A stretch of 64,000 nt of DNA. Source: Legionella jordanis (GTDB lineage: Bacteria; Pseudomonadota; Gammaproteobacteria; Legionellales; Legionellaceae). How positions within the stretch are numbered: the first letter of the stretch is position 1; each line of letters begins with the position of its first letter. Position numbers and translations under genes: made by a program. Shown piece after piece: positions 1 to 12,675 of this stretch. Where the stretch lies: contig NZ_LR134383.1 in the NCBI RefSeq assembly GCF_900637635.1, positions 392,501 through 456,500 on the forward strand. Direction: 5' to 3'. The notes beneath the pieces are model-generated. The model did not search any database. It was not told the DNA's origin and saw only the letters and a program-made list of their open reading frames with translations.

Positions 1-52
1 CACCTGCCTTGCACGCAGGGGGTCGGGAGTTCGATCCTCCCCGGCTCCACCA
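1..52 (+). tRNA. tRNA-Ala (UGC), 3' part, cut by the window edge
   Basis: The first 52 bases are the 3' two thirds of a tRNA: an anticodon arm with loop CTTGCAC (anticodon TGC), a T arm with GTTCGATCC, an acceptor 3' strand and an encoded CCA at 50-52. Its place about 220 bases upstream of 23S is that of the tRNA-Ala found in many 16S-23S spacers, so 16S (and probably tRNA-Ile) lies left of the window. The spacer 53-270 shows no gene; it carries the 5' half of the 23S processing stem. Confidence 0.95.
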
Positions 53-262
53 TGTTTTTTCTGTGGGATTTGTCAGATGAAAGTGATTTTTGAAAGATTG
101 TTTTCATCTGGTTAATCCGGACGTTCATTAACAATTTGGTAAAGATAAAAAGGGTAAACACAAGCGAATTAGTATTGTCTTTGTAGTATGACCTTTATTG
201 ATTTTAGCGATGGCTTTGAATTGAGGCGACGAGATTTGGGGTTAGCTGCTGAAGGCGATTGA

Positions 263-3174
<2,912 letters not shown>

Positions 3175-3302
3175 TGAATGGCTTTTATGTGGCAAGTCAA
3201 AGACAAGGCTTGGCAAGCTTGTGTTTCCCTAATATTTATCTTTACCAGCCTGATGAATGAATATCCCCTAACATGGGTATTTGCTCAGCAGGACAACGTT
3301 TT

Positions 3303-3420
3303 TCCTGGCGACCATAGCGGTTTGGAACCACCTGACTCCATCTCGAACTCAGAAGTGAAACAGACCAGCGCCGATGATAGTGTGAGGCTTCCTCATGTGA
3401 AAGTAGGTCATCGCCAGGGC
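3303..3420 (+). rRNA. 5S ribosomal RNA
   Basis: About 118 bases starting with CCTGGCGACCATAGCGG and containing the conserved CTCCATCTCGAACTCAGAAG and GAAAGTAGGTCATCGCCAGG segments. The termini pair as CCTGGCGA / TCGCCAGG. It lies about 135 bases after 23S in the same operon. Exact ends are uncertain by one or two bases. Confidence 0.95.
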
Positions 3421-3430
3421 TTTATTCCTA

Positions 3431-3457
3431 AAGCGGCTATTAAGCCGCTTTTTTTTT
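3431..3457 (+). terminator. Rho-independent terminator of the rrn operon
   Basis: Stem AAGCGGCT (3431-3438) / AGCCGCTT (3443-3450) with loop ATTA, running into nine T (3449-3457). It lies 10 bases after 5S. Confidence 0.93.
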
Positions 3458-4028
3458 ACCCATTTTTCTCGCCTGGCGTGCTGATTTTGCACTCTCATTC
3501 GCATTCATTTCATCAAAAAGCCTCGTGATTTTGTACTCCACGTTGAGGTGCTTACATTCACTAAGCCAACAACCAGCCCGGATTATTTTTACGATTCTTA
3601 GCCACTTAAAAAACCGATAGGACAAGGCTTTAACAATGGCATTAAAAATTCTTAGACATCTTCTAACATAAGAATTACAGCTGTTTCTGGTTCGGGTGCC
3701 ATCATTTCCTTTTCCTAACTCATCTTGCAGGGGCGAGTGTGGTTTCAAACTACGACGGAATTCTATCCTTAATATAAAACACGACTGCTCTTAACCATGG
3801 TCGTTACAATGATTCTGCATGACATTATTATGCGTCTTATCTAAGACCGAGATCACAATCCTGTCCTTTAGTTAGCCGTAAAAGCCATGAATCGATGCTA
3901 AGGGCATTATGGCAAGTAATGCTGTTTTTATTTGAATAAGTTAGGAACAAACTGATATATATTGATCATTTAATTGCCAATATGGTAAAGTCCATGGATT
4001 ATATGATTGTCCAACTTTAAATCCAGCG
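3458..4028. other. 571-base stretch with no supported gene
   Basis: Between the rrn terminator and the next gene no open frame has a ribosome site or a recognisable product. A 102-codon frame on the minus strand (3440-3748) is Arg/Lys-rich, runs through the terminator in antisense and has no credible start; I do not accept it. The right end (3950-4028) is AT-rich and presumably holds the promoter of the 4029 gene. Confidence 0.6.
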
Positions 4029-5045
4029 ATGTATATAAAATTAAATGTTTTAAAAGACCAGCTTTGTGCACAAATTTATGCCTATTCTGATAATGAGCAA
4101 GATTGCTATCAACTAAGTGGCAGTAAAACTTATCAAGTCAAAATATGGCATAATGCGAATAGCCCTAGTTTGACCATCCCCCAGTCTGAATTGAAAAACT
4201 ATGATAACGATCTTTGTGTGAGTTTCCACAGCAGGATACGTTTTAAGGATTTTTGTGAGGGTTTTGAAAGCTCGAAGTATAATGATCCAAATTGCTATCA
4301 TTATCTAAAGCATAATTGTGCGGATGCAGCCAATTTTGCTTTACAACTTGCAGACATCAGGCTGCCAATTGGCTACATAAAAATGACGAGCCCAGCGCCT
4401 TACGTTTTATTGCGCGTTCCCAGTCCTATTTTAACCCCCTTCGATCTGTTTCAGTCCGCAAGGCGGCATAAATTGAAACAGTTAGAAACCAGCAATATTA
4501 ATTTTAAATTAGAACTTGCCTTTTCTGCCTATGGTTTTTGGGCGAAATCTACTAAAAACAAAGAAGTGGAGATTAAAAGTGAAACCGTTATTTCGGAATT
4601 TGAAAAAAGTATAAAAGCAAGGTCGCATCGTGCCGAACACTATTTGGAAGCAATCATTGAAAGCACGGACCAGCTGCTTAAGACCGATGAGATTCATTCA
4701 AAACAATACGGCAATTATGTGGAACGATTTAGAGAACGTCAATCTTGGCCGTATACTCAAGCGGTTAGCCAGAATTTTAATGGCCTTATGGCTATCTTAA
4801 TCCTGGCAAATCTATTGCACCTGGCAGGTTATGAAGAGCAGAACATAAAAAATGTGGTGTTTACATTGGTTATAATCGCTACAATGGGGCCTCTTACTAA
4901 GGCTTATATTGATAATAAGAGCTATCTTCCTCGCAATACTCATGAAACTGAGCTGTCAAAAGCCCTGGCGGATTTTTCTAAAACCGTGATAGGTGAGCTT
5001 GATTCGGCTGAAACAGAGGACATTCAAAGTCCCCGAATGACTTAG
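4029..5045 (+). CDS. Unknown protein with an HNC motif and C-terminal membrane hairpin; effector candidate
   Basis: 338 residues, not recognised. The N-terminal third contains YHYLKHNCADAANFAL (residues 90-105); an Asn-Cys pair opening a hydrophobic helix is typical of permuted NlpC/P60-LRAT or PPPDE-like papain folds, with Cys97 as possible nucleophile and His41 or His67 as possible partners. Residues about 145-240 are charged and helical. Two hydrophobic segments lie near 252-268 and 275-292, followed by a polar, acidic tail. No signal peptide is visible. It is a lone gene with gene-free DNA on both sides, common for Legionella effectors. Fold assignment and effector status are inferences; peptidase activity is speculative. 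Confidence 0.5.
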   Translation: MYIKLNVLKDQLCAQIYAYSDNEQDCYQLSGSKTYQVKIWHNANSPSLTIPQSELKNYDNDLCVSFHSRIRFKDFCEGFESSKYNDPNCYHYLKHNCADAANFALQLADIRLPIGYIKMTSPAPYVLLRVPSPILTPFDLFQSARRHKLKQLETSNINFKLELAFSAYGFWAKSTKNKEVEIKSETVISEFEKSIKARSHRAEHYLEAIIESTDQLLKTDEIHSKQYGNYVERFRERQSWPYTQAVSQNFNGLMAILILANLLHLAGYEEQNIKNVVFTLVIIATMGPLTKAYIDNKSYLPRNTHETELSKALADFSKTVIGELDSAETEDIQSPRMT

Positions 5046-5439
5046 TCCTTTTGGCTTTTATTTGCACCGTTCCGCTATAAAATTATGGCCGAAACGAAAG
5101 TGTAATGAGCACATTACTGCCCTAAATGGGTGATGTGTAATTGATAAAATGACCAAGAAATTATAGGTGGAGGTCACTAGAGCGCTTCAGAAGCATTTTC
5201 TTGCGCTTCATAAGTTAACTATACAATTGCTCCTTATTGTTTTAGCCACTACTTACTTTATCTGATGACTCTTAAGATCTGTTCTTCATCCCCCTTGGGC
5301 ACGCATAATCAAATGAAATTCTAAAGATATAGGTAAATGATATTCATAATGGTGCATATAAACATTCATTGACAAAGGGCTCCTGAATGCAATAGCTTTA
5401 ACGGGTTATTGAGGATGGTCTATAAAAAAGGGAGTAGTT
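5046..5439. other. 394-base gene-free region
   Basis: No coding frame found. A TTGACA hexamer (5369-5374) lies 65 bases before the 5440 start, but the -10 region 17 bases on (ATAGCT, 5392-5397) is poor, so the promoter is only a suggestion. The rest is AT-rich without clear repeats. Confidence 0.5.
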
Positions 5440-6525
5440 ATGAATGCATTTTATGTGGATCCTGATATCAAGAAAGCCTCAACCATCCCATCCTCGTTTT
5501 ATACCAGCCAGGATTGGTTTGAGCAGTCAAAAGAAAAAATCTTTGCTAAAACCTGGCAATTTTGTTTAAGCACAGAAGAATTAAGATTAAGTAATCAACT
5601 GTTTCCCTATACCCTTCTGCCTGGGTTTCTTGATGAGCCGCTGCTGTTTGCACGCGATGAACAAAATATGCTGCGGTGTTTAAGCAACGTCTGCACTCAC
5701 AGAGGGAACATATTAATTGAAACACCCTGTTCTGCAAGCAAGATAAAATGCTCATATCATGGACGCCGATTCGACTTGAGGGGTGAGTTTCTTCACATGC
5801 CGGAGTTCGAAGGGGTGCATAATTTTCCTTGCCCAAAGGACAATTTGAGCCAAATACCTTTTGATAGTTTAGAGCCTTTTCTATTTGCCTCGCTTTGCCC
5901 ACAAATGTCATTTGCTGAGGTCTTTGCGGAAATTAAGGAACGTCTATATTGGCTGCCCATGAGCGACATGCGTCTGGACAGTAATCGTTCACGCGATTAT
6001 TTGGTAAAGGCACACTGGGCTTTGTATTGTGAGAACTATCTGGAGCCACTGCACATACCATTTGTTCATCCAGGATTAAGAAAAGCCATTGACTGCACCA
6101 CCTATACAACTGAAATTAGCCGCTATTGCAATTTGCAATTGGCTTTAGCCTCTCCAGGGGAAGAGCATTTTGATTTGCCTAAGGATTCTCCTGATTATGG
6201 AAAGCAAGTGGCTGCTTATTATTACTGGATATTCCCCAATACCATGCTTAATTTTTATCCTTGGGGCTGTTCCGTAAATGTTGTGAAGCCGCTAGCTCCA
6301 AATTTAACCAAAGTTTCTTTTTTAACCTATGTACTCGATGAAACTAAATTAGACCGAGGTGCGGGAGGTGATCTCGACCTGGTGGAGCGAGAAGATGAAG
6401 CAGTGGTTGAATCCGTGCAAAAAGGGATTCGCTCCCGTTTCTATGATCAAGGGCGCTTTTCTCCCAGCAAGGAACCTGGGACACATCATTTTCAACGTTT
6501 ACTCTGTGAATTTTTAAATAATTAA
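5440..6525 (+). CDS. Rieske-type oxygenase, alpha subunit
   Basis: 361 residues, normal length for a ring-hydroxylating-oxygenase alpha subunit. The N-terminal Rieske [2Fe-2S] site is C85-x-H87 (VCTHRG) and C104-x2-H107 (CSYHG). The catalytic domain has the mononuclear iron motif NYLEPLHIPFVHP with H205 and H210. The residue that usually bridges the two metal centres is Glu202 rather than Asp, as in carnitine monooxygenase CntA and related quaternary-ammonium oxygenases. The C-terminal part (YPWG, VEREDEAVVESVQKG) also looks like that subgroup. The substrate cannot be fixed; a quaternary amine or small acid is my guess. No reductase gene is adjacent. An amino-acid permease follows by 39 bases, so uptake and oxidation may be linked. 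Confidence 0.85.
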   Translation: MNAFYVDPDIKKASTIPSSFYTSQDWFEQSKEKIFAKTWQFCLSTEELRLSNQLFPYTLLPGFLDEPLLFARDEQNMLRCLSNVCTHRGNILIETPCSASKIKCSYHGRRFDLRGEFLHMPEFEGVHNFPCPKDNLSQIPFDSLEPFLFASLCPQMSFAEVFAEIKERLYWLPMSDMRLDSNRSRDYLVKAHWALYCENYLEPLHIPFVHPGLRKAIDCTTYTTEISRYCNLQLALASPGEEHFDLPKDSPDYGKQVAAYYYWIFPNTMLNFYPWGCSVNVVKPLAPNLTKVSFLTYVLDETKLDRGAGGDLDLVEREDEAVVESVQKGIRSRFYDQGRFSPSKEPGTHHFQRLLCEFLNN

Positions 6526-6564
6526 TCAAAGACCGCAGCAACTCAAAGGATTGGAGTGTTCTTC

Positions 6565-8061
6565 ATGCAAAGCAGACCTAGGGAGCAGGTGCATTCGCTT
6601 CAGCGTAAACTCAATGCAAGAATGTTGAGTATGATTACCTTGGGAGGATCAATCGGTACAGGTATTTTTCTCGGCAGTGGTAATGCCTTATCCATTGCGG
6701 GTCCTGGCGGAGCTGTAGTCGCCTATTGCATTATGGGTTTTCTTATTTATTACCTAATGATGGGATTAGGGGAAATGGCAGCATTCATGCCAACGACGGG
6801 TTCGTTTGCGGTGTATGCGGCGAGATTCGTTGATCCCTCTTTAGGTTATGCTCTTGCCTGGAATTATTGGTATGGTTGGGCAATCACGATTGCTTCTGAA
6901 ATATCTGCTTCATCCTTAATCATGCATTATTGGTTTCCGGCCAGTCCGTCCTTTCTATGGTGCGCTGTATTTTTAATCCTAATCTTCGCCTTCAATATGA
7001 TCTCAACTCGAGTTTTTGGCGAAATCGAATATTGGTTGTCTTTTTTAAAAGTAGCTGTGATTATTTTGTTCCTGGTGATTGGCATCAGCCTCATTTGTGG
7101 TTTCAATCAGTTGCAAGCTGTCGGGTGGCAATATTGGAGCATTAATGATGCTCCCTTTCACAATGGTTGGTGGGGAGTGATGGGTGCATTTGTGGTGGCC
7201 GGTTTTTCTTTCCAGGGGACTGAATTGCTTGGAATTGCTGCAGGAGAAACCAGCCAACCCGCTGAAAACATCAGTAAGGCGGTTAAGTTGGTATTTTGGC
7301 GGATTTTACTGTTCTTCATTTTGTCTATTGTAGTTATCAGTCTATTGATTCCTTATACCTCAGACCAACTTAAAAATTCCACTTTAATGATGAGCCCCTT
7401 TACCATGGTGTTTAGTCAATGGAATAAAATAATGGCAGCCGCATTCATGAATGCTGTTATTCTTGTGGCGATATTATCAACAGCCAATGCAGGTTTGTTT
7501 GTGGGAAGCAGGATGCTTTGGCATATGAGCAAAGAGAATCATGTTCCCCGACTCTTTTCCAAGCTCAACAAAAGGGGTATTCCAATTTATGCCTTGCTGG
7601 CGACCGCCAGCATTGCAGCACTCGCATTTTTATCCTCTTTTTATGGGGATGGAATTGTTTATTTTTGGCTGCTCAGTGCAGCCAGTTTGTCCGGTTTCAT
7701 TGCCTGGATGGGCATTGCTATTAGTCATTATCGATTTCGCAAAGCTTATCTTTACCAAGGCAAGGATTTGTCCCAGCTTCCTTATTTAGCCAAAGGTTAC
7801 CCCTACGGTTCTTTTTTTGCCATTCTTTTGTGTTTGCTTGTGATAGTCGGGCAAAACTACGCCGTTTTCATGGCGGATGAGTTGGATTGGCAGGGTTTAT
7901 TCATTTCTTACATTGGACTACCTTTATTTCTAGTTATCTGGATAACTAATAAATGGCTGAAAAAAACTCAAGTTACGCCGCTTGCGCACTGCAATTTTTA
8001 CTTGGACAATCAGCACCCTGCTTTTGATGAGGAGTTCCATGGCAGTAGGCCCAATTCATAA
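6565..8061 (+). CDS. Amino acid permease (APC superfamily, AAT-like)
   Basis: 498 residues with about 12 membrane segments. The first helix has the APC substrate motif GGSIGTGIFLGSG, followed by GPGGAVVAYCIMG, as in the LysP/GabP/RocE group of amino-acid:proton symporters of the inner membrane. I chose ATG 6565 because GGAG at 6553-6556 sits eight bases upstream; an in-frame GTG at 6556 overlaps that site. The gene follows the Rieske oxygenase by 39 bases and is probably cotranscribed. Its last six bases overlap the end of the convergent carbonic anhydrase gene. Substrate is not determinable. Confidence 0.88.
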   Translation: MQSRPREQVHSLQRKLNARMLSMITLGGSIGTGIFLGSGNALSIAGPGGAVVAYCIMGFLIYYLMMGLGEMAAFMPTTGSFAVYAARFVDPSLGYALAWNYWYGWAITIASEISASSLIMHYWFPASPSFLWCAVFLILIFAFNMISTRVFGEIEYWLSFLKVAVIILFLVIGISLICGFNQLQAVGWQYWSINDAPFHNGWWGVMGAFVVAGFSFQGTELLGIAAGETSQPAENISKAVKLVFWRILLFFILSIVVISLLIPYTSDQLKNSTLMMSPFTMVFSQWNKIMAAAFMNAVILVAILSTANAGLFVGSRMLWHMSKENHVPRLFSKLNKRGIPIYALLATASIAALAFLSSFYGDGIVYFWLLSAASLSGFIAWMGIAISHYRFRKAYLYQGKDLSQLPYLAKGYPYGSFFAILLCLLVIVGQNYAVFMADELDWQGLFISYIGLPLFLVIWITNKWLKKTQVTPLAHCNFYLDNQHPAFDEEFHGSRPNS

Positions 8062-8583
8062 ATATTTATTTTTAAGCTGAACATAATGCTCAGCTGAATA
8101 TTCCAAATTCGCCATCTCATCTGCCGTTAACGGCCTAACGGCTCGGGCTGGATTACCAAGGTATAAATAACCGCTCTGCAAGCGCTTACCAGGAGGAACA
8201 ATGCTTCCTGCTGCAACCATCACATGATGTTCAATATGCACCTTATCAAGAATCACGGCATTAATACCAATCAGGCAAAAATTATCAATTTGGCAGGCAT
8301 GGAGTACTGCTTTGTGACCGATTGTAACTCCTTTCGCTAAGATTAGAGGCTGGCCGCCTGGGGTATAAGGTCCATCATGAGTAACATGCAGGATAGCTCC
8401 ATCTTGAATATTGCAAGCCTCACCAATGGAGATGTAATTGACATCCCCGCGTATAACCGCCATAGGCCATACTGAGACATCATTTGCCAATCTCACATCG
8501 CCGATAACCGTGGCTTGGGGATCAATATAGATACCTTCACCCAACAGCGGAGCTATGCCTGAAAAAGTTCGAATGTTATGCAT
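8056..8583 (-). CDS. Gamma-class carbonic anhydrase family protein
   Basis: 175 residues of hexapeptide repeats forming a left-handed beta helix, as in YrdA/CaiE/PaaY proteins, which trimerise and bind zinc at subunit interfaces. Candidate metal ligands are the His of LHVTHDG and of IGHKAVLHAC. Activity varies in this family, so CO2 hydration is possible but unproven. The start lies three bases beyond the gor stop, so the two form an operon on the minus strand. Confidence 0.88.
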   Translation of the reverse strand: MHNIRTFSGIAPLLGEGIYIDPQATVIGDVRLANDVSVWPMAVIRGDVNYISIGEACNIQDGAILHVTHDGPYTPGGQPLILAKGVTIGHKAVLHACQIDNFCLIGINAVILDKVHIEHHVMVAAGSIVPPGKRLQSGYLYLGNPARAVRPLTADEMANLEYSAEHYVQLKNKYL

Positions 8584-8586
8584 TGT

Positions 8587-9936
8587 TTACACCATGGTTA
8601 CCAATTCTTCTGCGCTTGTGGGATGAATAGCCACCGTATTATCAAAATCCCTTTTCAAAGCCCCCATTTTAACGGCAACTCCAAAACCTTGCAGCATTTC
8701 ATCAGCGCCGTAGCCAATGATATGGACACCGACGATTTTTTCCTCCTCGCCAGCGGTCACCAACTTCATCACTGTGGGAGTTTTGAGATCGCTTAGGGCA
8801 TCAAACATGGGATTAAAACGGGTTTTATACACTTTAATGTGCTCACGACCATATTTGGCCACTGCTTCATCCTCACTCAAACCAACTGTCCCAATGGGGG
8901 GATGGGTAAAAATAACGGAACAAATATTCTCGTAATTTAAATGGGAATCCTTATGGCCACCAAAAAGACGATCACTTAATTTGCGACCGGCCGCAATGGC
9001 GACCGGAGTTAGCGCAGGAGCATCAGTCACATCTCCAATGGCGTAAATGCCTGGTACAGAGGTATTCTGGAATTGATCCACGGCAATGAGGCCCCGACTG
9101 TCTTTATCAACGCCAATGGCATCAAGATTCAAATCAAAAGTGCGAGGTGCTCTGCCCACAGCGGCTATAACGGTATCAAGATCAGTAATGATCGAACCAC
9201 TATGACAATGGATGCATTTGCGACCATCTTCTTGCATAACTATGCTTTGCGCCCGATGGTTGAAGTGAACTTTAATCCCTTGTTGCTCCATTATTTCCAA
9301 TAATGTATCGCCTATGGTGCTATCGAAACGGGTTAGCGGCCTCTCGCCTCGGATTAAGAGGTGCGTCTCTGCACCTAAGGCATTTAAAACTCCAGCCAAT
9401 TCAACACCAATATAGCCGCTGCCGATCACTGCAACTTTGTCTGGCCGATGAGAGAGTGAAAAAAAACCATCGGAGTCAATTGCATATTCAATACCCAAAA
9501 TATCCGTAGGCAGGACTGGCTCTCCTCCTGTGGCAATGATGATGTGATCAGCTTGATAGTGCTTGCCGCAGACATCAACAGTGTTGCTATCTACAAAGAC
9601 GCCAGTTCCATGTAAATAAGTCATTTTATATTCGGTGAAACGTTTCGCGTAAATTTCACGTAATTTTTCAATGTAGGCATTGCGTCGGCCAACTAAGGTT
9701 TGCCAATCCAGATTAATAGGGCTAGGGCTGAACCCATAGTCTCTAGATTTATGAAGAATTTCAGCGACCATGGAAGCATTGAACATGACTTTTTTGGGAA
9801 CACAACCCAGGTTAACGCAAGTCCCCCCTAAATATTTTTCCTCAACGACAGCAACATTGGCACCATAGCGTGCCGCTCTTACGGCACTTGCTATGCCACC
9901 ACTGCCGCCACCTAGAACAATGAGATCAAATTTCAT
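8587..9936 (-). CDS. gor: Glutathione-disulfide reductase
   Basis: 449 residues, the usual length. FAD-binding [18 protein letters not shown] opens the protein, the redox disulfide is in [13 protein letters not shown], the NAD(P)H fold has [11 protein letters not shown], and the C terminus holds the catalytic HPTSAEELV (His-x4-Glu) that completes the partner subunit's site. It reduces GSSG to GSH with NADPH in the cytoplasm. First gene of a two-gene minus-strand operon with the carbonic-anhydrase-like protein. Confidence 0.95.
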   Translation of the reverse strand: MKFDLIVLGGGSGGIASAVRAARYGANVAVVEEKYLGGTCVNLGCVPKKVMFNASMVAEILHKSRDYGFSPSPINLDWQTLVGRRNAYIEKLREIYAKRFTEYKMTYLHGTGVFVDSNTVDVCGKHYQADHIIIATGGEPVLPTDILGIEYAIDSDGFFSLSHRPDKVAVIGSGYIGVELAGVLNALGAETHLLIRGERPLTRFDSTIGDTLLEIMEQQGIKVHFNHRAQSIVMQEDGRKCIHCHSGSIITDLDTVIAAVGRAPRTFDLNLDAIGVDKDSRGLIAVDQFQNTSVPGIYAIGDVTDAPALTPVAIAAGRKLSDRLFGGHKDSHLNYENICSVIFTHPPIGTVGLSEDEAVAKYGREHIKVYKTRFNPMFDALSDLKTPTVMKLVTAGEEEKIVGVHIIGYGADEMLQGFGVAVKMGALKRDFDNTVAIHPTSAEELVTMV

Positions 9937-10061
9937 TCTAATATCCCTGAATTAATCTTCAAGGGAATTTAGCATTGAAGCCTTGCTTAAGTAAAACATA
10001 AATAAAGCAAAACCGCGCCGACCACTCGAAAAATGGAGCATGTGCTTCTTTCTTTCAAATT

Positions 10062-10085
10062 CACCAGCTGTGTAATTAGCTGGTG
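10062..10085 (-). terminator. Hairpin downstream of the 10112 gene, possible terminator
   Basis: Perfect 8-bp inverted repeat CACCAGCT / AGCTGGTG with an 8-base loop, 26 bases past the stop of the minus-strand gene. No clear T run follows, so intrinsic termination would be weak; it may act as a 3' stabilising structure. Confidence 0.4.
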
Positions 10086-10111
10086 CGGAATCAAGAAGAA
10101 TTCAAACTGGT

Positions 10112-11545
10112 TTAATTTAGTGACGTAAAGCAGCTCTGATACAGAGGGGGCATTTCCTCATCATGCAATTGTTCCTTGTTTTCTCTTGCTTCATCCCGTT
10201 TGCGTTTTGAAATTCTAGGGCTGTTAGACAATATGGGCGGCAGGATGATGGGTTGATTGTCTTCACGCTGTTTGGCAAAGTGTAAAACGATTTCAAGTTT
10301 GTCCATATCGACCTGCTCTGGTTTGGCAGGGATTGGCCCACCCTTATGATCCAGCAGAATCCGCACAAAGAGGTCAAAAGAAATTCGATGCACAAGCCTG
10401 GGCTCATCGGCAAGACTGGGATCATTTGGATCAAGATAATAAACATGGCCGCCATTGGCCAAATCAGCACCAATAATTTTGATCACATGCGTTTCTTCAT
10501 TCCTTTCAGCATTGGGTATCAATTCAATGTCGTCAATAAAATATCCATTATCTTCATCACTGGCAAAAAAACGTCTAAGGGAATTTGCTGCTGACTGTAT
10601 GAAGCTGTACTCAATGGTTGCAAGACAAACCCCTTGTCTTAGTAGCTCCATTAAGGGTTCAATCCCTTGATAAGGATGCCAATTGCAGGGTTGATACCCT
10701 TGAAGATGCCAAATATATTCCAGTAAGGCTGTATCATACAAAGTAGCCAGCTCCACCACCGGTATGTCCCCGAGCGACGAGTAGCCAAAATCACGGGCTT
10801 TTTCGCGAACCACTTTGTTTATATCAAAATTAAGATTTCGGCTGGTTTTCAAACAGGCATTAATGATAGCTTGCTCTTGTTGGTTTTGAACAAAAACAGC
10901 TAAGTTACTGTGAGGATTTTTTAGAAAATCGCTTAGCAATTTCTTGGCTAATCGTTGATTTTGATTGAAAACCAAAGCAGGTTCTCTATGTTCTTTGGCT
11001 TGCAATTGCAACAAAAGGAATTGGGCAAACAATTTCTCAATGGTGTGGTTATTGTCAATATTGAGCAAGGCTGGGTAAATGCCATTTTGCATACAGAGAC
11101 TCGAGAACACCCGTATTGCGTCTGCTTTACCAGAATCTTCAGCCAAGCCAAGTTGCCTGATTTCAGTTTGAAACCAATTAACAAAGGAATCTTCGCAGGC
11201 TTTTTGTTCGGTTAATTCAGTTGAGGTTTTGCGATAGGCCGAAATTTTTTGTTCAATGTCCCGATGCGGGTTTTGAAGAAATTTACCAAAAAAATGATTT
11301 TTAGAAACGGCTAAACCACAGACTCCTCCTTTTTGCGCACTCTGGTTCTGAGGAATATTAAAATCGGGTATCCGGCAAATCTTACCATCTTTAATGTAGG
11401 TTACGGTAAGAAGTGTGTTTGAATCAGGGAGATTTTTTTCTAAAGCATCAAGGCCAAGGGTTCGGCTATTCACTTGATACAACTTGCCACTTGAAATTTT
11501 TCGAAGTACAAAAGTAGCCGAATTTTGATAAAATTCTTTAAACAT
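10112..11545 (-). CDS. Predicted papain-like cysteine peptidase fold protein, paralogue of 14766-16346; effector candidate
   Basis: 477 residues. The first 105 residues align with the 14766 protein (LRKIxxGKLY, TYIKDGKIxRxPD, QSAQKxGVC, EQKISAYRKT). I read a catalytic set: Gln68/Gln71 and Cys76 (QSAQKGGVCGL), His353 (ETHVIKIIGA), Asp372 (YYLDPNDP). The stretch ELLRQGVCLATIEYSF before the His, and the spacing from His to Asp, copy C39-like/BtrH-type peptidases ('l-G-x-v-i', 'GH-vvv-G', 'v-v-DP'). About 270 helical residues separate Cys and His, unusually long. The C-terminal tail is basic then acidic (KRKRDEARENKEQ, DEEMPP), resembling the E-block of Dot/Icm substrates. No signal peptide. Function unproven. 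Confidence 0.55.
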   Translation of the reverse strand: MFKEFYQNSATFVLRKISSGKLYQVNSRTLGLDALEKNLPDSNTLLTVTYIKDGKICRIPDFNIPQNQSAQKGGVCGLAVSKNHFFGKFLQNPHRDIEQKISAYRKTSTELTEQKACEDSFVNWFQTEIRQLGLAEDSGKADAIRVFSSLCMQNGIYPALLNIDNNHTIEKLFAQFLLLQLQAKEHREPALVFNQNQRLAKKLLSDFLKNPHSNLAVFVQNQQEQAIINACLKTSRNLNFDINKVVREKARDFGYSSLGDIPVVELATLYDTALLEYIWHLQGYQPCNWHPYQGIEPLMELLRQGVCLATIEYSFIQSAANSLRRFFASDEDNGYFIDDIELIPNAERNEETHVIKIIGADLANGGHVYYLDPNDPSLADEPRLVHRISFDLFVRILLDHKGGPIPAKPEQVDMDKLEIVLHFAKQREDNQPIILPPILSNSPRISKRKRDEARENKEQLHDEEMPPLYQSCFTSLN

Positions 11546-11733
11546 GAAACACCTATTTATAAAGCGCCACTTCCATGTTTATTGGATAAAATCTACATAT
11601 GCAATGAGAATAATGAAGGAAAAATTTTAACACATAATGCGTTTTGAGACACTTAGAGACTGCTGCAAAAAATAGATACTCAAGAAGCATCCCTTTCATT
11701 ATACTAAAATTCTAACTAAACAACGTCGCTCTT

Positions 11734-12675
11734 ATGAAAAAACTGCTCGTTCTGTTTTTCTTTATTATTTTGCTGACTTCCTGCACTCGTAAGCAAGAGC
11801 ATAGCTATCAGGGCTACGTTGAAGGGGAAAACCTTTATCTGGCATCGCCCTATTCAGGAATTTTGATGGAGCTCTTTGTGCAACGAGGTGATGAGGTAAA
11901 AAAAGGGCAAATGCTGTTTCAACTGGATGTAAATCCCCAAATTTTAGCAGTACAACAAGACGAGGCGAGTTTGCAACAGGCACAACGGGTACTTTTGGAT
12001 TTGGAAAAGCCGCGCCGAACGCCTGAAATTGAAGCCATTGAAGCTCAAATTGAGCAAACCGATGCCAGACTTAAGCTGGCCGAAATCAGGGTTCATCGTT
12101 ATCAAGAACTTTATAAGAAGGGGGCAGTCGACAAGGACACGCTGGATGCGGCAGTCAGCAATTACCAGGAGCAACAAAAACTAAAGTCGCAATATGAGTC
12201 CAATTTACAGCTGGCAAAATTAGGAAGCCGGGAAGAGCAAATTAAAGCACAGCAAGCGCAGGTACTTTCTCTCTTGGCCAAATTAAAACAAACGAAATGG
12301 GAGTTGGAGCAAAAGCAGCTTCATGCACCTCGCGACGGCTATATTTTTGACACTTATTATCGCACCGGTGAATTTGTTGGGGCCCAACAAAGTATCTTGT
12401 CCCTTCTTCCTTATGAAAACATCCGGGTTGAATTTTTTGTTCCCGTTGACATTCTGCCTCAGCTTCATAGAGGACAAAAAATTGAGTTTAATTGCTACGG
12501 CTGTCAAACGAATGGCACGGCAATCATTAATTACATTTCACCTGAAGCAGAGTTCGTTCCACCCTTGGTATACAGCAGAGAAAACTCCGATAAACTGGTA
12601 TTTCGCATCAAAGCCAGAATTGAACAACCTAAGGCATTTAAACCTGGTCAACCTGTGTCGGTGATGCTGCCATGA
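11734..12675 (+). CDS. HlyD-family periplasmic adaptor, lipoprotein (YbhG-like)
   Basis: 313 residues. A lipoprotein signal (lipobox LLTSC, Cys17) is followed by a biotinyl-lipoyl half (YLASPYSGILMELFVQRGDEVKKGQ), a long alpha-helical hairpin rich in Gln/Glu (about 80-185), the second lipoyl half (LHAPRDGYIFDTYYRTGEFV) and a beta-barrel domain. It would bridge the inner-membrane ABC transporter to an outer-membrane channel. It is the first gene of a three-gene operon, overlapping the ATPase gene by ATGA. Layout matches E. coli ybhG-ybhF-ybhS but with a single permease. Cargo unknown. Confidence 0.88.
   Translation: MKKLLVLFFFIILLTSCTRKQEHSYQGYVEGENLYLASPYSGILMELFVQRGDEVKKGQMLFQLDVNPQILAVQQDEASLQQAQRVLLDLEKPRRTPEIEAIEAQIEQTDARLKLAEIRVHRYQELYKKGAVDKDTLDAAVSNYQEQQKLKSQYESNLQLAKLGSREEQIKAQQAQVLSLLAKLKQTKWELEQKQLHAPRDGYIFDTYYRTGEFVGAQQSILSLLPYENIRVEFFVPVDILPQLHRGQKIEFNCYGCQTNGTAIINYISPEAEFVPPLVYSRENSDKLVFRIKARIEQPKAFKPGQPVSVMLP

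Noticed and set aside
3178..3528. 116-codon plus-strand frame after 23S
   Set aside because: Covers the 5S gene and terminator; not a protein.
3440..3748. 102-codon minus-strand frame
   Set aside because: Runs antisense through the rrn terminator, Arg/Lys-rich composition, no ribosome site.
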